Positions 25,846 to 36,504 of a stretch of DNA of 64,000 bases are shown one piece after another. The notes beneath the pieces were generated by a model. The model did no database searches. It was given only the letters and a program-made list of their open reading frames with translations, and was not told the DNA's origin. The DNA comes from Phylloscopus collybita. Taxonomy: Eukaryota; Chordata; Aves; Passeriformes; Phylloscopidae. Every line of letters begins with the position of its first letter. The first letter of the stretch is position 1. Position numbers and translations under genes: made by a program. The DNA is taken from NCBI GenBank assembly GCA_027886175.1, contig JAJNNQ010000031.1, forward strand, positions 4,476,501-4,540,500, given 5' to 3'.

Positions 25846-28251
25846 CAGGGAAAGATACTAAAATAAAATATTGATGTGGCAGCTTTGATGTTGAGCCATC
25901 CTGCCAGGCCCATCTGTGGATTGAGCCCAAGATGTTTATTTTCACTTTTGTGAACCCAACCAAAGCCAACCCCTACCCCAGATGCTGGAATTTCACGGAG
26001 AATTCCCACCTGTACCCAGTTCTGTTTGGGAACATCTAACACAGGTTAAAAAGTTAATGACTTTGTTTTAGTATCTTCCATCCTTTATTGCATCTTTCTT
26101 GCTTAATCTACCAATGTATAACACTTTGCTGGTAAAATGAAATTAAGGTGGGTTCTGTCGTTGTCAGACAAGGACATTTTGGGGTTTAAGCTCTTCAGAT
26201 GAGCCACATCCTCCCCATTCTCAGTAATGCCACCAGCTCAGATGCAAGAATTACTATGTCATGCTTTTTTCTTCCTGCAGAGTATGTTGCTCTTTTGGAA
26301 GACAAAGGCATCCTTTGCTGCTTGTGAAGGAAGACTTTGCCTTGTCCTTGGTGTTCCTGTGGCAAAACAGGGTTAAAAATGCACAGATGGATCCAATGGT
26401 ATTTCTTCCTCATATTTTCAACAGTTGCAGTGATCTTAAGGGTTCTGTGCATTTTTAAATTTTGTTGTGCTGAAAAAGATCACACACAACCAGGGATCTG
26501 CATACTCACATTTGTCTTCATTTTGTAGGCATTTTCTCACTCTACCTGGGTATCAATTTTCTGTCATCTAAAGATCCTCATGTCCTGCAGTTCAATTTGA
26601 AAAATGTAATTTCTTCAGACAATCCAAGAACGAAATGTTATCACAATTAGAAAGCAGTGGTACTTGGTATTGAATTTTAAATCAGAGATGTAACTAGCAA
26701 GAAGCTTTCAGGGTATATACAATTAATTATTTCACACATAATTATTCCTGATATTACTCTAACTGTGATAACTTAAATCATTTGAAAAAGCAGACTGTAA
26801 TTTTTTTTTTCACAGAAGCTCTTTCCCTTGATAATCGTCTGCTAAATAATATGTAAAATACTGACACCTAATGTTAACTTCCAGTATTATTCATTTTGCA
26901 AAACTTTTATTTCAAATAGGAAAAGACCATGTGAAACTGGTGCTTATGCTGCAATTTTGTTTCAGTAAAATGAGTAAACTGCAATATAGGCTTCCCTCAA
27001 TTATTGGATATAATTTTCTGAATTGATATATGTCTATGCCTGTAAATGCAAGGAGCTTTCAGTTTTATCATCACAGGTCACAGGTATAAAAGAGAGAGTA
27101 ACTCAAAATAGTTGAAATAAATGAGTTTTGATGCACTGAATTAAGTCAAATCCATCAAATGGAAGACAAATACATATTCATAAAGTCAATATTTGTACCT
27201 GTAGCCTCAAATGATACTAAAAGACAAAATATTATCGAATACTTGTTAATAATTTCTTAGCCTTTGAAACTTGAACTGCATATATTTAGTACTTTACCTA
27301 CTATGTGGTTCACTTTCTTCAAACAGACACACACAAAAAAAAATATTTTCACAGTGTGTGAATTAAAAGCAGATCTCAGACTTCTCAAAAATCACTGTTA
27401 ATTTCCCCACAACTGCCATGACATCTTGTCCAAACCTGAGGTCTAGATGTTATTTAGAAAGAGATTTTGGGATTCTTACTCCTCTGGGGTTTGAGCCGGT
27501 ATCAGAATAAGGTATTTTATAATATGATCTACAGTCATATCTGAATTTATATTAAGTTTTCCAAACTTTATAGGGAAGACATGAGAGGCAGTTGGCACTT
27601 GTACACAAGTGCTGCAAAGGCACTGACACTGAGTCAAATCCCTTTTCAACACTGTGGACCTGCACATTTTTATATTCAGGGCTTTTTGCATCAGCTGTCA
27701 CTTTAAGGAGAACAGTCCCTTTGTAAGATCGTGCCACTTGACAGATGAAGTAGCTGAGCTGCAGGTGCAAGAGTAAAAATAAACCCACAAAAATACAGAT
27801 ACCTGGCCTGCAACACAGCCATCCAGTCTCAGCTGAGCTGAGGAGAGATGACGTCAGTGTAATCAAAACCTCTTGAGTGAGACAGAGCTTTCCAACTGAT
27901 TAAAACTCCTGTGCTATTCTTCCTAACAATATCCTGGTTAAAGAAGCTCTTCTTTCTCTTCACAAACGCTAAAAATACTAACAAAATGCTGTACTTGCAG
28001 CTCTTTCAGCCTTCCCCTGCATATTACAACCAATAAAATAGGCATTACTGCAGCAAGGATTTTAACACTACATATTTGTGGGGAATTTTGGAGAGCAGGT
28101 AGGTGCTGTGAAGGCTGTTGGGTTTCCTTGTGCAGCAGGAGGTGCTCTAAGGGTGTGAAAGTTTCAACCAGCAAAAGTAACTGTAAGAGAAACCAGAGAA
28201 GACCTCACTCCTCCCAAAATCCTTCCTCACTCTTGAAGCAGAACAAAAAGT

Positions 28252-28530
28252 ATCATAGAATCAGAGTAGTTTGGGTTGGAATGAACTTTTTAAATGGTCC
28301 CTCCCACCATGGCAGGGACACCCAGAGAAGGTTGCTCAGAGCCCCATCCAACCTGGCCTTGAGTGTTTGCAGGGATGCACCCCCCACCTCTCTGTTCCCA
28401 TGTCTCAGCACCTTCTCTGTACAAAACTTTCTTCTATCTAACCTAAATCCACCCTCCTTCAGTTTAAAACCATCCCCCCCCTGTCCTCCTATCCCATCAG
28501 TTTGTCCCTGTCTTTATTACAGGCTCCCTT
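28252..28530 (-). repeat. CR1 LINE 3'-end fragment
   Basis: The plus strand reads 'catagaatcagagtagtttg', 'ggttggaatgaac', 'catccaacctggccttgagt', 'tctaacctaaatccaccctc' and 'tcctatcccatcag'. It is a well-preserved ~280-base CR1 3' region in reverse orientation, about 1 kb downstream of the KYNU stop, in the same direction as the gene. Confidence 0.9.
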
Positions 28531-29254
28531 CACATATTCAAAGCACTACTGGATGCAATTTTCTGAGTGTTTCATACCAAAAATGAGACACATTGAACAT
28601 CATCAGAGAGGAAGTTTCAGCTGATTCTTGGAAAACGCTGCGTGAATAGCTGCAGACTGTAGGGCTTAATTGCCAATTATGCCAAGGTGTTATTTATGCC
28701 TTAAAACAACTTTGGATAAAGACTTGCTGAAATGTAAGCAGTTTCTCTACGTTGCTCTTGCCTGCCTGGTGCAAATCTCTGTAAAAATTCGGGCCACACG
28801 GTGAGTTAACAATGAGATATTTTGCTGCTGCTTAAAGAGCTCAGGGTTCATTTTGCCTAATCCGAGCTAAGCCTCACTAAAGCTGCAGGGAGTGCTCCTA
28901 CAGCCCTTCACGCTGCCTTACATGGGTCTACAACTCTTCTCAGCTTTCTCCAGCTCCTCCTCTCCAACAGGACTGCCTAGAAAGATAAAATGTTTTGTTT
29001 TGGCCAACTGTACCACACCAAAGGAGTTATCTGCAATGTAAATTCATATTTCAATTAAGTCATTCATTAAACCAGAATTTCAAAATACTGGGCCCTTTGA
29101 AAAGCTCGGTGTGCAGCAGTCAGGAGTTTTGAAACAACTAATTCTTCAACTTTTGCTTTTCAAGTATACCATGTACTTTAAATAGAATTGCTAAATTAAA
29201 AATGTAAATTGGACTGTATCTTTTAACAGTTGGTGATTTGTCTATTTTCCACAT

Positions 29255-29604
29255 TTTATTATGCATAATTTTTTATAATAAAGAGAAGGGATTTTTTTTT
29301 TCATCCCTGTTCTAGTTGATAGCAATTCTTCCATGCTTCTCAAGGCTAATGTAATAAAACTACATAAAATGTTTAAGAAGAGCCCCATTAAAATATACAA
29401 AGCATACTAATTCATGAAGTCAAAGTCAAAGCAGAGTGGAAATACGAGCTTTAATAAAACTATGTCTGTTGTAAATAACTATTCAAGCACAGTCATTTTT
29501 TTGCAAATTGCATGGGATATAGCTCGGTCTACTCGAAGCAAAGAATCACTCAGCAGGATAAATGCATCTTAGTCAGAAATAGATTAAAAGGTACAGCTGA
29601 GCCA
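29255..29604 (-). other. KYNU: Probable KYNU 3' UTR with candidate poly(A) signals
   Basis: This is AT-rich sequence directly after the KYNU stop. On the minus strand an ATTAAA lies at 29450-29455, about 150 bases after the stop, and an AATAAA lies at 29255-29260, about 345 bases after it. Either could direct 3' end formation. The true end cannot be fixed without transcript data. Confidence 0.45.
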
Positions 29605-29757
29605 TCAATAAGAACCAGATAGCACAGTATTATTTGCTGTTTGTTTTGAAGATGTAATTGCAGATCCCAGGATTTCAATAAATCTGTGCACATCATGGAA
29701 AGAATTGTAGAGAGGAACTGGGGCAACGCGAAGAGCGTTCGGTTCTCGCATGTCACA
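29605..29757 (-). CDS. KYNU: KYNU terminal coding exon, residues ~425 to stop
   Basis: This 153-base segment holds 50 codons plus TGA. It begins [20 protein letters not shown] followed by HDVHRF, matching human [20 protein letters not shown]. This part closes the small domain and carries the conserved R-VAPVPLYN motif. The acceptor has a good pyrimidine tract ending TTTTGCAG. After the conserved part the C-terminus diverges and runs about nine residues beyond the human end, finishing in a Ser/Asn/Thr-rich tail. The stop codon occupies 29605-29607 and the 3' UTR continues to lower coordinates. Confidence 0.97.
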   Translation of the reverse strand, partial: [50 protein letters not shown]

Positions 29758-30085
29758 CTGCAAAACAGAGAGGGAGCATTCAGTAAATTCAGGTCTCTTC
29801 ATGTTTATCTGTCAGGCTGTATTTTCAAATGCCACAACTTGTCTTCAAGGAAGAATGACTGGACTGACAAGGAAGCACGGGTAAAACCTTTGGGATGCTC
29901 AAGGAGCTACTGTGAGGAGCATGATTGTGAAAAATATAGTAAGAGTAGTTTTGCCTAGAAAAATAATGCAAAACTCAGGGTGGGCAGGACTTTAGCAGTG
30001 CCATTGACGGCTTCAAACCAGCTATGTAGCCCCAAAATTCACCTTAGTGCCCATAGCAACCCAGAGTTGAAGAGGAATGAGATGA

Positions 30086-30086
<1 letters not shown>

Positions 30087-30136
<50 letters not shown>

Positions 30137-30175
30137 AGAGAGAGAGAAAGAAACACCCCCCCCCCCCCCCCCCCC
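30087..30175 (+). repeat. Compound tract A47-(GA)n-C20 in the last KYNU intron
   Basis: A47 at 30087-30133, then GA dinucleotides, a short A-rich link and C20 at 30156-30175. On the KYNU-sense strand this reads G20, pyrimidine-rich, then T47. It lies about 330 bases upstream of the acceptor of the terminal exon. Confidence 0.95.
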
Positions 30176-31017
30176 ATTCCAGCATGTGAGCATCTTGTTC
30201 TAAAGGTACAAGTAATGGCACAGGCACTGCAGTATTTTTCTTCCCCTCACTTTGGTTTTGAACATTTTCCTGAATATAATAATCTCTTCTATTTGAAAAA
30301 TATCACTGCATTGCAAAGACAAGCCAACTGCGTGAGGCCCCGTGCCCTCTTAAAAGCAGGAGTTCCTGGAATTCCCTGGCAGCACCAAAGCAGCAGCATA
30401 CATAACATGAAAGAGGTGCCCCTTGGGGAGACAAGTGACCAGCAGAAATAAAACTGATACCTCATTTATATGACATTATGCTATCAGTCTCACCTCCCAG
30501 CACATCTAAATCACGCAATGTAGGGCCCTAAATTTCACTTTTATCCTTTTGGGGAGGTGCTCGATGGAAACTGTGCCATCACAAGGAAGTGCTGCTCACT
30601 GGCTTCTTTCTCTGAGTGCTGAAACACATCTCTAGGGAAATGGCAGCTTTTGCATTGCTCCATCTCGCTGCCTACAAAGCTTTTGGCCATTTGTGGAACA
30701 AGAAGGGGACAGATGTAGGTTCAGAGTTCCTTGTCATGCAAATCTGTAGCTGTGCCTCCCATCCTGATACACCCATGAGCTCTAACCTCAGCAGTGACTC
30801 CAGAACTACTGGAAATAAGTCAGCAGAGAAAAGGGCAATACAGAGTCTAACAAATAATTTATAAAATAGCTCTATGTGTTTGCTTGCACAAGTAAAAATT
30901 GAAACGGTAAGAAATTGTCATCAGTCCTATTTGCCATCATGTGAGAGAGACTACGTTTGAATAAAAACAAATTAATGGTTTGTTACTTGTTAAGAAGATA
31001 AAGTTTGATTTACTTAC

Positions 31018-31248
31018 AGCTACTCCTCTCTTCTCCAGCTCTTTAAACACAGATTTGATTGGAAGGGAAAATGACAGACTGAGCTGGCATCCCCTCTCCT
31101 CAATCTGAGGTGGTGTGATTATTCTCACAAAGGGCTTCTCTGGGTTTGCTTTATCCTCACTGTAGTAATGCTTTATCAGGTATTCCAGGTAACCAGTGAG
31201 CAGAATGGATTTCCTCCTCAATGCTTTCATCGTAGTCTGACTAAAAAC
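31018..31248 (-). CDS. KYNU: KYNU coding exon, residues ~348-424 (small domain)
   Basis: This 231-base, 77-codon exon is phase 0 at both ends and is the longest seen here. It includes [20 protein letters not shown], then [14 protein letters not shown], and ends in ELEKRGVA. It corresponds to the start of the C-terminal small domain of human KYNU, including the EERGCQL strand. The acceptor is ATCACAG before GTTTTTAG. An internal TTTTTAG could act as a second acceptor, but it would break the phase 0 join. The donor GCT|GTAAGT is strong. Confidence 0.97.
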
Positions 31249-31629
31249 CTGTGATGATTTGAAATCATTAGAATGTGCTGCTGTAGAAAATGAAAAGGAA
31301 ATAAAGATTACTCTACACATTATCACTGGAATCAAGCAGTAACACCAGAGAAACATTTTCCATAAACAAGGCAGGATTGGGCTTTTGAAAGCACAGGATA
31401 ACGTTGTGCTTTAGATAATGACAGATATTTGTGCCTACTGTTTAAAAGTTTTATACACATCTCTGTCTGCAGAAATAACTTGCACACAAAGCCACTTTGC
31501 TAAGAGAGCATTCCTCTGCAAGTCCAAGGAGGATCCATAAATCCTCTACAGGTGCAACAGCATTGCATGAAGCTCAAAATCACATGTAAATTTTCCCTTG
31601 TATGTACCTTTAGCACACACTTTCTCACT

Positions 31630-31922
31630 CTCTACAGCTCCCTGCAAGGAGGGTGGAGTTTGGTCTTCTCTCCCAGGAAAAAATTGATAGGAAAAGAGGG
31701 AACAGCCTCAGGTGGAACCAGGAGAGGCTTAGTTTGGATATGAGGAAGAATTTCTTAACTAAAGGGGTGGCCAAGCACTGGAACAGGCTGTCCATGGCAG
31801 GAATGTCCCTGGAAGAATTCAAAACCATGTGGGTATGGCACTGGAGGACACAGCTTAGTGGTGGGCCTGGCAGTGCTGGTTTGATGGTTGGACACAATGA
31901 TCTCAGAGGCCTTTTTTCAAAC
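31630..31922 (+). repeat. CR1 LINE 3'-end fragment (older subfamily)
   Basis: The sequence follows the CR1 3' layout: a segment around 'ggaggcttag...atgaggaag', then 'gccaagcactggaacaggct', 'gaatgtccctgg', and a hairpin-like end with 'ggttggacacaatgatctca'. It is more diverged than the copies at 48780 and 54508. It lies in the KYNU intron between the exons at 31018 and 34882, antisense to the gene. Confidence 0.85.
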
Positions 31923-34469
31923 TAAATGCCTCTACTAACAAAATCCAAGGGCCAAGACTGAAACATCATGAGTGGTGTAGAAATTCCTGTCTTGTGAAAA
32001 CACTAAATGTGTACTAACATTGACTTTACAGCTTAAGTACAGGCTCACTCACTCTAGTCAACATGAAGAAAAAAAATACTGAATTAGTTTTCAGTAGCTC
32101 TGTGCTCTTGCACAGCTATAAGGACTGGTGAGTTTCAGATACTCAAAATATCACGAGACATGTGAAAATGACTGCTTGAAAATGGCAGTGCTGTTTGGCC
32201 ACACAAACATGATCAATGTGGTAGATGAATTCGGGAGCAGAAGGCGAGACAGCTTCTGCTTTTGCTCTGGAAAGGCTCCATTACAGGGAATGATGGAAAT
32301 GCAACCCCAGGAACAATTTACCCCTGCCTTCCTCAAACCCTCCCTTTCCTTCTTCCCATGGAATTGGCTGCAGGGGAAAATGACAAGATACAGACATGCA
32401 AGTGCCCAACAGCCACTTCAAATCACATCCTGGCACATCAAAGCGTGTGGACAGTTCTCTCTCTACTGACTGCAGCTGCAAATCAGAGGCAAGGCAGTGC
32501 CCTGGATGAAAATCCACCATCTTCACTTTCAAGAAATCCCTGTTCCACACTAGAGAAGTAACAATTGTAAGATTACTCGCATCATAACCTGGAAAAGCGT
32601 AAAGAGAGAGAAATCCTACTCAAAATACAACAAAGCCTGGTTTCCAGCAGCATCTGGAAATCATTGTTTTGTAGAGCATCCCAAGTCTCACTCCCTGATG
32701 CTATTGCAGCCACCAGATGCTGCAGAAAACCAAGAACGTCTGCATTTGTGTTTGTGAAATGGAATGTGGATGCAGTAAGACAGACTTTGCAAAGGAATAA
32801 ATGTGACAGGGACCAGAGCCACCAACAGCCACCAGTTGCATGGGTCAACAAAAATCTAGAGGTGTTTCTCTCTCCACCCAGGCAGGTAGAGCAGACTCAG
32901 GACTGTTTAGTGCTCTACTAGAGGGAAAACAGAGACCTGCCTCCTACCTACTCCTCCAGGATTTGCAGCAGTATGAGGGATGGATCTCCTTAGGCTGCAT
33001 GCAAAAATCTGCTTCCACAGGCTTTGTGCAAGGAATACTTGGTCTCCTGGGTGAAATTTTTTGAAAAAGGTCTTTAAAATGTGTCTGTAGAGCGCTCCCC
33101 TTTTTTCCATAAAAGGCAGCAGCTAGTGCCATAACAGTCACTTTAAGCATTATTGAGGAATAACATCCATTAACACTTGCAGTTTTCATTGTTTCCATTG
33201 GAAACACTGCCTTCTGCTTAATGTGTCCCAGTGAAGGTGGCATGCAATTTCACTAGCCATCTCTTGCCAGACATGAAAACTACTTTGTTTCCCACTGTAT
33301 TAGAGCAATTAGCACTGGGAGATCCTGGCTGTGCCAAAAGGTAATGTGGGCAGGGAAAGGGGAGGCGATGGAAGCTGCTCAGCCCTCATTGTTCCAGGCT
33401 CCCTGCAGTGGGCTAAATGACACCAGCCCACACAAACCCGAGCACTGACAATCTGGGTCATGGCAGAATAGCTTTCAGCTTATCTCGAAGGTCACATAAA
33501 GTTTAAAACAATATATTGGATGTTTAGGGGCTAAAAAAAAAAATAAATTGTCAGGCGGAACAAGAAGCATGGCCGTGCCCTTTGCAGTCCTCCGGCGTTG
33601 CATGTAAGATGGAGAGATCATAACTGGCAATTTTCTGACTTTGTTTGCTTAAGATGCTGGGGTTTTTTCAGTAAATACAGAAGAGGGATGTGGACACTGC
33701 TCTTTGTTCCAGCATCAGCTCAGCCATTCCACTAGAACAAACGGAATGCTAACCAGAAATAAATTTCTGCCATTTATGCTGGTGGCAAAACCTTGCTACC
33801 CAAGGCTGCCTTGAAAACCAGCTTAAGGACGATTTTACAGTAGAATATATTGCATATAGCAGATAAATCTGAGTAACACCCCCCTTTTGAGCCACAGAGA
33901 GCAGGAGTCCTGATTTCAGGGGTGAAACATCCTTAAGAGAAATGCTGGAACGTCTTGATATGAAACACAGGTGTTTGGGGAGCAGCTCCATGCCCTCCAG
34001 CAGGGACGGGCTGTGCTCTCCAAAGTGGATCAGAGGCTTTCAGCACATGGATCACACCTTCAGAGGAGGAACTGGCTCTGTATGGCAGGACTGCCCTTCC
34101 CACAGCCACAGTGTCAGTGATTCATACAGAGGTAGGTCAGAGATGGGGCTCTGCTCCTTTGGCTACCAGAAAACCAGATTCGGTGAAAGAAAGGATAGTT
34201 TGGAGCTATGCCACATCAATGAATTCCCCTTTTAGAAAACATTTGCAGATAGTTTCTGTCTCTTCTGTTTGTAACCAAAGGCAGAACAGGTTCCCTGAGC
34301 CACTGGATCAGTTGATCCAGGACACCTAGAACACCTAACTATCTTTCATGAAGGATATAAGTCTGCTTTGTTGGTGGAATATATGAAGCAGCAGCTCTGA
34401 ATGCAACTTTCACATGATTCCTCTGTAGGAAGATGCTAAGCATAATCCTTCCCATGAGCAGTACTGAGA

Positions 34470-34533
34470 CCAGTCACTGTTGGACTTGGTGATCTCAGAG
34501 GTCTCTTCCAACTTTAATTATTCTGTGATTTTG
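34470..34533 (+). repeat. CR1 LINE terminal fragment
   Basis: A very short copy reading 'ttggacttggtgatctcaga' and then 'ggtctcttccaac', ending with 'attctgtgat', the diagnostic CR1 3' terminus. It is intronic in KYNU. Confidence 0.8.
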
Positions 34534-34881
34534 AGCCCTGAATATTTCTGTGGGATAAAAGTGCTGTTTGTGCTGAGCTCCTAAAAGTAGGGACAAACAC
34601 ATTGCTAGAGCTCAGGTTTGGAGGTGTAAACCTCAAATACTCCGGGTCCAACCCGGTGTCCTCCAGCAGAGTTTGTGAGAGATGTGGGGAGATGAGCATA
34701 TTCGTTAAAGGCCTTGGTCTCTCAGGGCTGTGGGGTTATTGTGTTTGCTTTTCATTACTTTTCCCTTTCAATTTTCAAACATTTCACAGTTTTCTTTAAG
34801 GGAGGCAGCAATAATACATGTAACAGTCATTAAACATTTTTATACTCTTAAATTCAGGCTCAAAGTAAAGCAATTACTTAC

Positions 34882-34967
34882 CTCTAAACCGGCTTGCAGG
34901 GCACAGACCAGTAAAATTGGAGGATTTGATAACCGGAATCCATTAATTCCTTCACTTAGTTGTAATT
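34882..34967 (-). CDS. KYNU: KYNU coding exon, residues ~319-347
   Basis: This 86-base exon completes the Lys319 codon and ends in phase 0. It encodes [20 protein letters not shown] and then CALQAGLE, matching the human segment ending CSLHASLE. The Ser-Asn pair (human S332 and N333) is conserved; N333 is a listed active-site contact and is associated with hydroxykynurenine preference in the vertebrate enzyme. The acceptor is TTTTCCAG and the donor GAG|GTAAGT is consensus. Confidence 0.95.
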
Positions 34968-35257
34968 CTGGAAAATGAATAACTTATATTAGTGTTTTTG
35001 ATTTCTTCATTTTAATGGATTGGACCTTATCTTGAAGTCTGTCCTCACACAGTAAAATATTTCCCTAATGTGGCCCGTAGGAATCGGTCATTAAAAGGAA
35101 ACAGTAATCTATTCCCAGCTAATACTTTCAACTTCGAGAGAAGCCCAATTTTATCCAGCAGAAGACCTCATTAGCAGCTTCATGGGAACCAGAGAACTGC
35201 AATTAATTTGTTTAAATGGTGTGTGTTAAAACCACCTTTACACTTGAATCTCTTTTA

Positions 35258-35535
35258 AGGCTGGCACGAGGCAGAGAAATTCCAAGTCAGCAGAGGCACG
35301 CTCACGCGGAGCAAGGAATCGCGTTCCGTAACTTTATTGAGCTGACGAGACACATGGGAAGGCTGCATATGCAGCTAAGTGTAGCTTCAGGCCACGGAGA
35401 GGAGTTGCCTAGACTTTGGGCTGTGAAATTTCACAAAATCTATTTAATAAATCTACAAAAGCCTTGCTGCAAGTTCCGTGTCGCCGTTCGTATTTCACGC
35501 TCCAGCACCGGGGCGGGAGGACGCGGCGGAGGAAA
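35258..35535. promoter_or_regulatory. CpG-rich intronic segment, possible regulatory element
   Basis: About eight CpGs at 35260-35350 and about eleven at 35470-35555, in an otherwise CpG-poor intron. They include closely spaced gacgcggcgg and cacgcgg words. No TATA box or clear core promoter is visible. The call rests on composition only. Confidence 0.25.
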
Positions 35536-36451
35536 TGCTTTCCACGCACAGCAGACTGGCTAATTTTATAATGCCCGACTTCTCCCCTGTAAACTGCTCA
35601 TGGAAATGAATAAACAATGGCTTTTTTTCTTCTTCTAGCAGTGTTTCAAGGCAATTTGTGTCTCCTGCTGGCTTTCCATAGTGCCACTCTCTTGCATTTG
35701 GTCGGAAAACAAAGAGCAGACTGAGGCTATTAGAGAGGTGCTCTCCAGCCAAAGGCACATCAACAGGCGCTGCCACAGAAAATTAAAAATATATTAAAAA
35801 CAAAACAACCAATCAAACCAAAAAGCTCCTTTCTCATCCTGGTCTCTCAGGATATTCTCTGTGCCACCGTTTAAACTGGAGCTGAACAGTCTAGCTGTCA
35901 GATTTGGAAAGGAGCTCTCATTCTGTGTTGGGACAATAAGCACTTCACTATTTCAGAGCAGGTTTGTCTTACAACCCATCCCTCCCTAGTGCAGGAAATT
36001 TGGAGATGCTGAAACATTGGTGGGATTTCATGACTTATGTCAGGTTGCCTTACCTTTATTTGTATAATTTCTCATTAATTCCAAGGGAACTAATCCTGAA
36101 GAAAGATATTACCCCAGTGACTGATAGCAGATCCTCGCTCCTCAGAGACTTAGGAATTTAATTCACTGAGATACTTTGAGAGTTTCATCCATACTCTATA
36201 TCTGCATTCTGAAGGTATTTCAGCAAAATGTCTAGGAGCAGACAGTCAAGCCCTTATTCCCAAACACAAATTTATTCCAACATTTATTTTGTTAACTCCA
36301 CTGCCTCACATATTTAGGATGAGTTTAGCCTAATGCCTTTAACATAAATGAGGCAATGCAAAGTTCTGTCCTTTCTCCTCAAACTGCTACAAAAGTGAAG
36401 CTGGTTATATACAAATAAATCAAATAAAATTGAGAGTGTATAAGTACATAC

Positions 36452-36504
36452 TGTTTTCCATGAGGAATCGTGTTTTGAAGTCATGGCCCCACCAGCCGAT
36501 CAGC
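36452..36504 (-). CDS. KYNU: KYNU coding exon, residues ~301-319
   Basis: This short 53-base exon completes the split Ala301 codon and leaves with one base of the residue 319 codon. It encodes LIGWWGHDFKTRFLMEN, matching human LVGWFGHELSTRFKMDN. W305, a listed PLP contact, is conserved, and the neighbouring human F306 is tryptophan here. The acceptor CTTAG has only a weak, A-interrupted pyrimidine tract, and the donor is A|GTATGT. The joins on both sides restore the frame exactly, which supports these boundaries despite the small size. Confidence 0.92.

Larger units (their letters stand above)
18321..28251. other. Intergenic: AT-rich, no gene recognised
   Basis: Long AT-rich stretches, notably 22560-23170 and 24500-27480, with few open frames and no exon series. 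It contains TA and CA/TA-rich simple repeat at 22408-22509, an A/C-rich low-complexity tract at 23293-23460 and an A28 run at 24425-24452. Confidence 0.6.

Noticed and set aside
31237..31243. Alternative acceptor TTTTTAG inside the exon at 31018-31248
   Set aside because: It would remove seven bases and break the phase 0 join. The upstream acceptor preserves the match to human KYNU.
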